NCBI RefSeq assembly: GCF_965227365.1
Contig: NZ_OZ245754.1
Location: forward strand, 3,534,001-3,598,000
Direction: 5' to 3'
DNA length: 64,000 bases
Source: Hwanghaeella sp965227365
GTDB taxonomy: Bacteria > Pseudomonadota > Alphaproteobacteria > UBA8366 > Aestuariispiraceae
Each line of letters opens with the position of its first letter. The stretch's first letter is position 1. The notes below the pieces were generated by a model. It ran no database searches, had not been told where the DNA came from, and saw only the letters and a list, made by a program, of their open reading frames with translations. The position numbers and the translations under genes were made by a program. Positions 34,303-41,221 of this stretch are shown piece by piece.

Positions 34303-35439
34303 CTAACCGAGGGTCACCTTGATATCCGTGATCTCGATCGCCGGATCCAAGAGTTTCACATTCACGACCACGCCATCAACCGGCGGAGAGCTGCCGAAGG
34401 AAACGTCCAGGCTGTTGCCACTGGATTGCTGCAACAGATTGGTCCCTTTGTTGTCGGTATTGCCGACTTGATTGACGGTGATCTGGATCAGCCCGGCATT
34501 GATATCCGCCAATGCGTCACCATTGACGAAGGTTCCTCCGAAATCGACTGAGACCCGCGGGATCGGAACGTTCGCTTCGGTATTGGCAATAAACTCGTAG
34601 CGTTCCAATCCGTCCCGGATGAAGCGTTCGACCCCGGTGCTGGATGTGGTGATCGCGGTCGTCACCAAGTCCCCACGGGTTCCGGAACCGGAATTCACGC
34701 CGACGACGCTGAGGTAGTCGAGGTTCTCGAACTCGTCGGCGACGTATTGCAAGCTTTCGAAATCGGCCAGCGACAATTCATGGACCTGCCCGCCGGCCAA
34801 TTCGGTTCCATTGAGGAACAGGCGTCCCGTCGGCACGGGCAAGGTTTCGTCTTCGCCCTGCCGGACGCTGCCGCTCAGTCGCACCTGGACTTTGTCCGGC
34901 GCCGTCGCGGAATCGCTGATGATCAGATCGCTGACATTCAGCGTCGCGTCCCCGGCTATGGCAACGCGGTTGTTCAGCAATTGGGTCAATTGGTTGTCGA
35001 GTGTCAGACCCACGGTTTCCGTCGCGAACAATTCCTGCAGCTTCGGCCGGTTGGAAACGCCTTCGAACGGGGTGCGCGGCCCTTCGGAACTGATCCCGAA
35101 GCGGGCCTGGAGGTCTCGCAGGACTTTTTCGGGCGAACGGCGCAGAAATTCATTTTCCGGCCGGTCGCGGAATCGCAGCCGGTTCTGGACCGACCTTGCA
35201 TCGACGCGCTCCGGTTCTTCCTTCAACCGGTCGAAGATTCTCTGTTCCAGCAGGACATTCTGCTGGTCGATGACATTCGCGATGGGTTGGAACAGAAAAT
35301 CCGCCGTGGCCGTCGAAAACCCGGGGATAACCTTTTGCTCGTTTCTGCCGAACTGCGCAAACCCGCCCGGGTTCTGCAATCGGCTCAGCGACGCGGCAAG
35401 AACAACGTTGTTTTGGTTTCTTGAAACGGATTCAACCAT
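34303..35439 (-). CDS. Uncharacterised 378-aa protein, possible surface or secreted beta-rich protein
   Basis: I do not recognise a family. Residues 1-130 are helical and charged (NQNNVVLAASLSRLQN; LLEQRIFDRLKEEPERVDAR). From about residue 145 the sequence turns into beta-type, Asp/Asn/Gly/Thr/Ser-rich strands with no cysteine. LSLADFESLQYVADEFENLDYLSVVGVN resembles Ig-like repeats of large secreted adhesins. There is no signal peptide or membrane segment, so if exported it would use a non-Sec route such as type I secretion. A clear AAAGG Shine-Dalgarno sequence precedes the ATG. The gene is monocistronic, between the LysR region and the methyltransferase gene. Confidence 0.65.
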   Translation of the reverse strand: MVESVSRNQNNVVLAASLSRLQNPGGFAQFGRNEQKVIPGFSTATADFLFQPIANVIDQQNVLLEQRIFDRLKEEPERVDARSVQNRLRFRDRPENEFLRRSPEKVLRDLQARFGISSEGPRTPFEGVSNRPKLQELFATETVGLTLDNQLTQLLNNRVAIAGDATLNVSDLIISDSATAPDKVQVRLSGSVRQGEDETLPVPTGRLFLNGTELAGGQVHELSLADFESLQYVADEFENLDYLSVVGVNSGSGTRGDLVTTAITTSSTGVERFIRDGLERYEFIANTEANVPIPRVSVDFGGTFVNGDALADINAGLIQITVNQVGNTDNKGTNLLQQSSGNSLDVSFGSSPPVDGVVVNVKLLDPAIEITDIKVTLG

Positions 35440-35468
35440 TTCTCTAGCCTTTCTGGCTTCCTATCAGC

Positions 35469-35485
35469 CATGCCATTTCGGCATG
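35469..35485. repeat. Hairpin CATGCC-ATTTC-GGCATG upstream of the unknown 378-aa gene
   Basis: Six-bp perfect arms around a 5-nt loop, 30 bp upstream of the ATG at 35439. It would fall in the 5' leader or promoter of that gene. It is short enough to be chance. Confidence 0.25.
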
Positions 35486-35556
35486 CAAACTCCGTTCCAC
35501 AATCCTTCTGGAGGGGACACGGATTTCGATACGCGTTTATTAGCACAAAAATAGGC

Positions 35557-36321
35557 TTATGGGAATGAGACTCCGCGCCTCAAGACTGCATCCGCCTGGG
35601 CGGTATAGGACTGCCCGTCGCCATGCAGAACCAGCCCTGGCAGCAAGGACGATCCGCCCCGCACCCCCTTGCGGGCCCGCACGATGACACGCTTTGCGGC
35701 CACACCAGCGCGCGGCCACAAAGGTATGATCTCGATATCTCCAGCCTTGCCGTGCAGCGCGGCCATGATGTCGTCCAACCGGTCTGCCCGCTGGACGATG
35801 GCAAAGCCGCCCTTATGGCGCAGCATGAGCAGGGCCATTTCGATCCACTCGGCAATCGTTGCCCCGTTCTCGATATTTGATCTGGCCTTGTCCTGGTTTG
35901 GCGGTCTGTCCGCCGAGGGGGCATCAAGGTAGGGCGGGTTGGTGAAGACCTGATCGAATGACGCCTTCTCCACCCCCGCCAACGGCAAATCGCGGATGTC
36001 CGCCCGGGCAATCTGCATCCGGTCGGCGAACCCGTTCACATCCGCGTTCGACCGGGCCAAAGCTGCGGCGTCTGGGTCGACTTCCACCCCGCATCCGTTT
36101 GCGTGCGGCACGCGATGGAGATAGCAGAGCAGGGTGGCGCCGGTTCCGGTGCCGAGATCAAGAACACGGCCGCCCGGCCGGACTTCAGGCACCGCGGCGG
36201 CTAGGAGGACCGGGTCGATCGCCGCGCGGTATCCGTCACGTTTCTGATGCAGGCGAACCGCACCGTCCAGCAGACTGTCCTCGGTAATCTCCACGGCCGC
36301 GTCACCAATACTCGCCGGCAT
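35557..36321 (-). CDS. tRNA1(Val) adenine(37)-N6-methyltransferase-like protein (TrmN6 family)
   Basis: A 254-residue class I SAM-dependent methyltransferase. RVLDLGTGTGATLLCYLHR is the SAM-binding motif I, VEVDPDAAALARSNADVNG motif II, and FTNPPYLDAP holds the NPPY catalytic motif of N6-adenine methyltransferases. LHQKRDGYRAAIDPVLLAAAV is the N-terminal segment of the TrmN6/YfiC group. It probably methylates A37 of a tRNA. The ATG at 36321 overlaps the end of the DUF2007 gene by 20 nt, so translation is coupled. Confidence 0.83.
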   Translation of the reverse strand: MPASIGDAAVEITEDSLLDGAVRLHQKRDGYRAAIDPVLLAAAVPEVRPGGRVLDLGTGTGATLLCYLHRVPHANGCGVEVDPDAAALARSNADVNGFADRMQIARADIRDLPLAGVEKASFDQVFTNPPYLDAPSADRPPNQDKARSNIENGATIAEWIEMALLMLRHKGGFAIVQRADRLDDIMAALHGKAGDIEIIPLWPRAGVAAKRVIVRARKGVRGGSSLLPGLVLHGDGQSYTAQADAVLRRGVSFP

Positions 36322-36511
36322 CGACGAGGAGACGTATCGCGCGATCGTAATCCTCCTCATCCACCATCAATCGTTTCGGAAAAGCGCCGATAGATCCTTC
36401 GACGGCGCTGACATAGACGTCCAGCATCAATGGTTCGATGGATGCATCGCGCAACAGGGCTGTCAGAAAGGATAGCCTGACGGGGTCCGTCGTCCGCAAC
36501 AGTTCTCGCAT
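36302..36511 (-). CDS. DUF2007 domain protein
   Basis: A 69-residue protein beginning MRELLRTTDPVRLSFLTALL, with the DUF2007 pattern of a short beta-alpha unit (IEPLMLDVYVSAVEG) and a final LMVDEEDYDRAIRLLVDAGE. The fold is related to GlnB-like signalling domains but no ligand is established. It starts the two-gene operon with the TrmN6-like gene, an association seen in other alphaproteobacteria. The ATG at 36511 fits the family length; the frame extends further upstream to 36595. Confidence 0.75.
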   Translation of the reverse strand: MRELLRTTDPVRLSFLTALLRDASIEPLMLDVYVSAVEGSIGAFPKRLMVDEEDYDRAIRLLVDAGEYW

Positions 36512-36781
36512 CCACGCCCCTTCAGTTATGCGCCTGACAAGCCGACTTTCGGCCTCCCCGTGCCTGCCGCTCCGCTCACCGCCTCGCGGTAACATCAGGA
36601 TACCGTGAATCGGCTGAAAAACCGCCTATATTCAATAAACTGCGGCCAAGTGCGGCTTGACCCTTCTTGCCCCCTGTCTATGTTGCGCAGTACCGGCTGT
36701 AAAGCGGCCGCGAGGCAAGGTGGGCCCAGTGGACGGGACCGCGAACGGATATGCCGCCGGTTACGGTCGGCAGGAGGGCAC

Positions 36782-37804
36782 ATGGGTATCGTCGTTGGCA
36801 TCAACAAGGACCGCGAAAGCGGGCGCAAGCCGTCCATCGACGCCTTGCAGCGCCTTGTCGGCGAGGACCTGCAAAAGGTCAATCAGCATATCCTGACGCA
36901 TATGCAGAGCCCGGTTGCGCTGATCCCGCAACTTGCCAGCCACCTGATCGCCGCCGGCGGCAAACGCCTGCGCCCGATGCTCACCCTGGCCGCCGCCAAT
37001 CTGTGCGGTTACACCGGGACCAGGCATATCGGCCTGTCCGCCTGTGTCGAATTCATACACACCGCCACGCTGTTGCACGACGACGTGGTCGACGAATCCG
37101 AACTGCGCCGCGGCCAGGAAAGCGCCAATGCGGTCTGGGGCAATCAAGCTTCCGTCCTGGTCGGCGATTTTCTGTTCTCCCGCGCGTTCCAATTGATGGT
37201 CGCCGACGGATCCTTGTCGGTTCTGAAGATTCTCTCCGACGCATCCGCCGTGATCGCGGAGGGTGAAGTTCTGCAGTTGATGACCGCGAATGACCCGCAG
37301 GCTTCCGAGGAAGCCTATCTGGAAGTCATCCGGTCCAAGACCGCGACGCTTTTCGCTGCGGCAAGCCGCGTCGGCGCGGTGGTCGCGGACCGTCCCAGCG
37401 TTCAGGAAGAGGCCCTCGAATCCTTCGGCATGAATTTGGGGATCGCCTTTCAGCTGATCGACGACGTGCTGGACTATTCGGCCAAGCAGGCCCAGCTGGG
37501 CAAAACCGTCGGCGACGATTTCCGGGAAGGGAAAGTCACGCTGCCCCTGATTCTGGCCTGGCGCCGCGGCAGCGAGGAAGAGCGCGAATTCTGGCGCCGG
37601 ACGATCGAACGGCTGGACCAGACCGAAGACGATCTGGAAACGGCCATTGGCCTGATGACCAAGCACCGGTCGCTGAACGACACCGTTGAACGCGCGCGGC
37701 ATTATGCGTCCATCGCGAAGGACTCGCTAGGCATTTTCCCGGATGGTGACATGAAGTCCGCCATGCTCGAGGTAGTCGATTTCTGCGTCGAACGGGCCTA
37801 TTGA
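36782..37804 (+). CDS. ispB: Long-chain polyprenyl diphosphate synthase (octa/decaprenyl)
   Basis: A 340-residue trans-prenyltransferase. GGKRLRPMLTLAAANLC, the first Asp-rich motif LLHDDVVDESELRRG and the second LIDDVLDYSAK are all intact. Small side chains before the first Asp motif (HTATLLHDD) fit a long-chain enzyme making the ubiquinone tail; chain length (C40 or C50) cannot be read. The ATG at 36782 gives MGIVVGINKDRE. The GNAT gene follows with a 11-nt gap. Confidence 0.92.
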   Translation: MGIVVGINKDRESGRKPSIDALQRLVGEDLQKVNQHILTHMQSPVALIPQLASHLIAAGGKRLRPMLTLAAANLCGYTGTRHIGLSACVEFIHTATLLHDDVVDESELRRGQESANAVWGNQASVLVGDFLFSRAFQLMVADGSLSVLKILSDASAVIAEGEVLQLMTANDPQASEEAYLEVIRSKTATLFAAASRVGAVVADRPSVQEEALESFGMNLGIAFQLIDDVLDYSAKQAQLGKTVGDDFREGKVTLPLILAWRRGSEEEREFWRRTIERLDQTEDDLETAIGLMTKHRSLNDTVERARHYASIAKDSLGIFPDGDMKSAMLEVVDFCVERAY

Positions 37805-37815
37805 GGACAGCTGCG

Positions 37816-38262
37816 ATGGTGCGCCGCGCCACCGCGAAAGACGTTCCGGAACTCGCCGATCTCTACGCCCATTTCTATGCCGAAGACGCGATCGCGGTTT
37901 CGGCCGACGATATCCGTAAAAACCTCGCCGCCATGTTGCAGGACGACCGCGCGGCGGTCTGGCTGGCAGAGGACGCGGGCCGCATCATCGGCTTTTCCTC
38001 CGCAACGCTGACGCTGGGCGTCGAGTTCGGATGGTCATCGGAAATCGAGGATCTTTATATTCATCCAGACCATCGCGGCCGCGGTCTGGCACGGCGACTG
38101 TTCCAAACGGCGGTCGACTGGGCAGAGGAAAACGGAGCGGCCGAAATCATCTTGATGATCACACCGGAAGCCGAAGCGGATCAGGGCCTCATCGCCTTTT
38201 ATGAGAAAATGGGATTCACCAGATCCGGCCGCGTCGTGATGTACAGAAGCGGCAATCAATAA
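37816..38262 (+). CDS. GNAT-family N-acetyltransferase
   Basis: A 148-residue GNAT protein. It begins MVRRATAKDVPELADLYAHF, and IEDLYIHPDHRGRGLARRLFQ is motif A, the acetyl-CoA pyrophosphate loop (consensus Q/R-x-x-G-x-G/A). The C-terminus YEKMGFTRSGRVVMYR is typical. The acceptor is unknown. The ATG at 37816 is used; a TTG at 37801 inside the end of ispB is an alternative. It is in line with ispB and convergent with speE. Confidence 0.87.
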   Translation: MVRRATAKDVPELADLYAHFYAEDAIAVSADDIRKNLAAMLQDDRAAVWLAEDAGRIIGFSSATLTLGVEFGWSSEIEDLYIHPDHRGRGLARRLFQTAVDWAEENGAAEIILMITPEAEADQGLIAFYEKMGFTRSGRVVMYRSGNQ

Positions 38263-38279
38263 GTCCGCAACCCAAAAAA

Positions 38280-39137
38280 TCAGGGGATCAGTTCTTCCAT
38301 GAAAGCCGGCAGCGCAAACGCAGCCTGATGGACCGCCGGGGTGTAATAGCGGGTCGGGACCTTGCCTTTGGCGAAACGTTCGGCAAGTTCCGCGCCCGTC
38401 GCGGCATTGGACAGGTCCGTCTGTTTGCTGGCCCAGGTCAGCGCCATCTGCCCGCCGATATAGGTCGGAGTCACGGTCAGATAGGTACCGGTCTTCGGGA
38501 ACAGCTTGCCCAACAGGGCCAAAGCATCGGTGAATTCCTGCGGCTGGTAAATCGGCACGCCGGTCTGGAAGACCGCGATGCCGCGATCACTCAATGCGTC
38601 TTTCAGCCGACCGTAGAAGGTCTCCCCGAACAGCACTTCCGCAGGACCGACCGGGTCCGGACGGTCCGCAATAATCAGGTCGTAGCGCCCCTTCGCTTCG
38701 GGGGCGGCGAGGAAATCGAACGCATCTACCGCGTGAACATGCAGGCGCGGGTCGTCGAAGACACCATTATGCACCTTGGGCAGATGCTGCTTCGACAATT
38801 CGATGACACGGCCGTCGATATCCACGAGGTCGACCGATTTAACGCCGGCATGTTTCAGGATCTCTTCCGCTACGGCGCCGTCGCCGCCGCCCACGATCAT
38901 CGCGTGTTCAATGCCGTCGAGCGCATAGATCGGCGGGTGTGCCAGCATTTCCGAATAGGTGAACTCGTCCAATTCGGTCAGTTGGATGATGCCGTCAAGA
39001 ACCAGGACACGGCCATGCATCGCGCTGTCGAAGATCAACAGGTCCTGAAAAGCCGTCTTCTCCTCGGCCACGATGCCGGTTGCGCCGAATTGCTGCGCAT
39101 ATCCTTCATACAGGGTCTCGGAAACGGTCCTGGTCAT
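38280..39137 (-). CDS. speE: Spermidine synthase
   Basis: A 285-residue polyamine aminopropyltransferase. MIVGGGDGAVAEEILKH is the decarboxylated-SAM site, VDLVDIDGRVIELSKQHLP holds the adenosine-contacting acid, and LIIADRPDPVGPAEVLFGETFY is the putrescine-site gate with catalytic Asp. It transfers an aminopropyl group to putrescine to make spermidine. It begins 2 nt after the stop of the ornithine decarboxylase gene, so the two form an operon that makes putrescine and then spermidine. The decarboxylated-SAM producer is not in view. Confidence 0.93.
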   Translation of the reverse strand: MTRTVSETLYEGYAQQFGATGIVAEEKTAFQDLLIFDSAMHGRVLVLDGIIQLTELDEFTYSEMLAHPPIYALDGIEHAMIVGGGDGAVAEEILKHAGVKSVDLVDIDGRVIELSKQHLPKVHNGVFDDPRLHVHAVDAFDFLAAPEAKGRYDLIIADRPDPVGPAEVLFGETFYGRLKDALSDRGIAVFQTGVPIYQPQEFTDALALLGKLFPKTGTYLTVTPTYIGGQMALTWASKQTDLSNAATGAELAERFAKGKVPTRYYTPAVHQAAFALPAFMEELIP

Positions 39138-39139
39138 TG

Positions 39140-40348
39140 TTACGCGGCCTCGCTCACCTTGTTGCCGATCGTCACGACTTCTGCACCGCCTTCCCAGAAG
39201 GGACGGCCGGCCACTTCGACATACAGGTCGGAATGAAAGCCGTTAAATCGGGTGCGGTACGCATTTGAATACGCGCCCATCTTGCCAATTTCCAGCCAAT
39301 CGCCGGTTTTTACTTCATTCGCGATGGTGAACGGGCCAGGGCACGAATCAACGCTGTCGCAGGTCGGCCCGAACATCTGGAAACTGCCGGTTTCGCCGTC
39401 AATGATCTCGGAACCGCCGAAACCGTCCGCGCGCAGTGCCTGGATCGGGAAGACCGGGCCGAGGTATTTGAGCTCGGACAGACCGCCGAAAACACCGTCG
39501 TTCAGGAACAGGTCGTTGCGGCGTCGCAGATCGACGCGCACCAGCATGGATTGACCGACACCGACCAGTCCGCGGCCCGGCTCACAGCGCAACGCAACCT
39601 CGCCTTCGAAAGCAAGATCGGCAACCGCGGCAGTGATCTCATCGACATAGGCCTGGAATTCGCCTTCCGTGCCCGTGTAGATCGCCGGAAAACCGCCGCC
39701 GACATCGAGGACGTCCAACGGAACGTTCGCCAAGGCCTGGACGCGGCGGCAGATCTCCAACGCGTGGCGGTAGGCCTGCGGGTTGGTGCAGTAGGAACCG
39801 ACATGGAAGGTCAGGCCGGTGCGGAAACCGCGGCGATGCACTTCCGCGAGCAATTGGGCCGCTTCCTCGACCGGCGCGCCGAATTTGCCGGTAAGGTCCA
39901 TCGCCGCCTGACCACGGGGCATTTCCACGCGCACGACAAGGGTCGTATCGGCGGTATCGTTCGCGCCGACGGCGGCAACGATCTTTTCAAGCTCGTCGAT
40001 ATGGTCGAGCGCGAAGGCTTTGACGCCGTGAATCCGATAGGCCGCCGCGATCGCATGCGCCGGTTTCACGGGATGCATGAAATGGCATTCGGCATCCGGG
40101 AACATACCGCGGATCATCTCGATTTCCGCCAGCGACGCGGTATCGAAATGGCGGACGCCACCGTCGTACAAGCCGCGCAGGACCATCGGGTGATCGTTAC
40201 ATTTCACCGCATAGAGCACGTCGCCCGGGAAGGCTGAAACGGCGGTGTTGGCGGTTTCAGCCAGCACGTCGGTGTAGATGAGGTGGACAGGAGTATCCGG
40301 AGAATATTCGGATACAAATGAGTATACGTCGCGATGGGCTTCGCGCAT
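39140..40348 (-). CDS. Ornithine (lysine/ornithine) decarboxylase, fold-type III PLP enzyme
   Basis: A 402-residue alanine-racemase-fold decarboxylase. The PLP Lys lies in YAVKCNDHPMVLRG, the phosphate-contacting region in LTFHVGSYCTNPQAY, GGGFPAIY is the glycine loop, and CDSVDSCPGPFT carries the catalytic Cys of the eukaryotic-type ODC family. It decarboxylates ornithine to putrescine; alphaproteobacterial members often also accept lysine. The ATG at 40348 follows GAGGGTCG. A 27-codon leader reading frame lies just upstream (40381-40464). speE follows with a 2-nt gap. Confidence 0.92.
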   Translation of the reverse strand: MREAHRDVYSFVSEYSPDTPVHLIYTDVLAETANTAVSAFPGDVLYAVKCNDHPMVLRGLYDGGVRHFDTASLAEIEMIRGMFPDAECHFMHPVKPAHAIAAAYRIHGVKAFALDHIDELEKIVAAVGANDTADTTLVVRVEMPRGQAAMDLTGKFGAPVEEAAQLLAEVHRRGFRTGLTFHVGSYCTNPQAYRHALEICRRVQALANVPLDVLDVGGGFPAIYTGTEGEFQAYVDEITAAVADLAFEGEVALRCEPGRGLVGVGQSMLVRVDLRRRNDLFLNDGVFGGLSELKYLGPVFPIQALRADGFGGSEIIDGETGSFQMFGPTCDSVDSCPGPFTIANEVKTGDWLEIGKMGAYSNAYRTRFNGFHSDLYVEVAGRPFWEGGAEVVTIGNKVSEAA

Positions 40349-40380
40349 TGTTCGACCCTCCCAATTAAGACCAGTTACGG

Positions 40381-40464
40381 TCAACCGGGGAATCGAGCCT
40401 CTGCGCGCTCAACCGAACTCACCCGCGGCATAACCCGCAGTCGCAAGCCCACGTTGGCTCTCAT
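40381..40464 (-). CDS. Candidate leader peptide of ornithine decarboxylase
   Basis: A 27-codon frame, ATG at 40464 and TGA at 40381, encodes MRANVGLRLRVMPRVSSVER followed by AEARFPG. Six arginines occur in 27 residues. Its stop lies 32 nt before the decarboxylase ATG and in a different frame. Leader peptides that stall on ornithine control ODC genes in enterobacteria, and a speF leader RNA family is described from alphaproteobacteria. There is no strong Shine-Dalgarno sequence, so translation is unproven. Confidence 0.3.
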   Translation of the reverse strand: MRANVGLRLRVMPRVSSVERAEARFPG

Positions 40465-40546
40465 CCGTTGCAGGCCGTCATATCGGGCCAAACGGGTTTC
40501 ATGTCTAGTCAAAAAATTGCCTTGGGCTAAATATTTTCAACAAACC

Positions 40547-40569
40547 GGACATGCAGTTATTGCATGTCC
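40547..40569. promoter_or_regulatory. Inverted repeat GGACATGCA-N5-TGCATGTCC
   Basis: Perfect 9-bp arms around GTTAT in the divergent spacer. There is no adjacent T-run on either strand. Symmetry, length and position between divergent genes fit a dimeric regulator site. Confidence 0.45.
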
Positions 40570-40594
40570 AAACTGAAGGTGTCCCCCATTGCCC

Positions 40595-40631
40595 AAAAGA
40601 GGCGTTCTTGCACCGATCAAGAGCCTCTTTT
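40595..40631 (+). terminator. Terminator-like hairpin in a divergent spacer
   Basis: AAAAGAGGC (40595-40603) pairs perfectly with GCCTCTTTT (40623-40631); inside, TCTTG pairs with CAAGA around a 7-nt loop, with a 2-nt bulge. On the plus strand it ends in TTTT and on the minus strand likewise, so it could stop transcription either way. It lies 100 nt upstream of the gene at 40732. Confidence 0.5.
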
Positions 40632-40731
40632 CAGAGTTATTGGCCGAGCGTAATATTGTCAGCACCGATGCATGAACGCGCGTGGCGGCGTGCCGGCGGC
40701 GTTTCGCTGCATCACTCCCAGGAGAACCTAA

Positions 40732-41151
40732 ATGAATCTCGCCATCAGTGCGGGTTTCTTAACGGCAACCGTGTTGCTGTACAGTTGGGCCCGCCTTGCC
40801 TTCAACAGTGAAAACTCAACGTTCAAACAGTCGTCGATGGCCGAGACGATCGCTGTCGCCACATGCGTGGCATTGACCGGTCTGATCGCTCTAACGCTTG
40901 CTTTCGCGATCACCGCCGGTATCGGTTTCAAACAGACGATCGCAGACCTGACCCTTGTCCACCTGGGCGCTATCGCGATCTGCGCGGTGATTTGCTGGTT
41001 CGTTCCGCGCCTCATTTCGAAGCGCGCCCATGCCGCCAGCGATAATCCGACCGGATCGGCGCCCGAAGGCGCGGTATCGTCGTTCCCCGGTAAGGGCCGC
41101 GGCAAGAAACCGGCCGGGTCCAGGCCCGACAAGTACCGCAAGGCGGCCTGA
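40732..41151 (+). CDS. Small integral membrane protein, unknown function
   Basis: A 139-residue protein with three probable membrane helices: residues 1-20 (MNLAISAGFLTATVLLYSWA), 40-68 (TIAVATCVALTGLIALTLAF) and 78-98 (LVHLGAIAICAVICWFVP). The C-terminus is a basic, disordered tail ending near GKGRGKKPAGSRPDKYRKAA, expected on the cytoplasmic side. I recognise no family. A strong AGGAGA Shine-Dalgarno sequence precedes the ATG. It is convergent with the E1-like gene. Confidence 0.7.
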   Translation: MNLAISAGFLTATVLLYSWARLAFNSENSTFKQSSMAETIAVATCVALTGLIALTLAFAITAGIGFKQTIADLTLVHLGAIAICAVICWFVPRLISKRAHAASDNPTGSAPEGAVSSFPGKGRGKKPAGSRPDKYRKAA

Positions 41152-41221
41152 CGCCGGGCAGGTGAGCGAATGATTGACGGACGCGGCCGGCAACGGCTGC
41201 GTCGTCAACTCGCCGCGCTGT

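Larger units (their letters stand above)
40349..40731. other. Divergent leader region between ornithine decarboxylase and small membrane-protein genes
   Basis: The 383-bp spacer holds three structures. On the minus strand, next to the decarboxylase, is a short arginine-rich reading frame (40381-40464). At 40547-40569 is a 9-bp-arm inverted repeat, and at 40595-40631 a long hairpin ending in TTTT on the plus strand. An AGGAGA Shine-Dalgarno sequence precedes the right-hand gene. A plain promoter spacer would not need a terminator-like hairpin, so leader-RNA control or a small RNA is possible. Confidence 0.5.
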
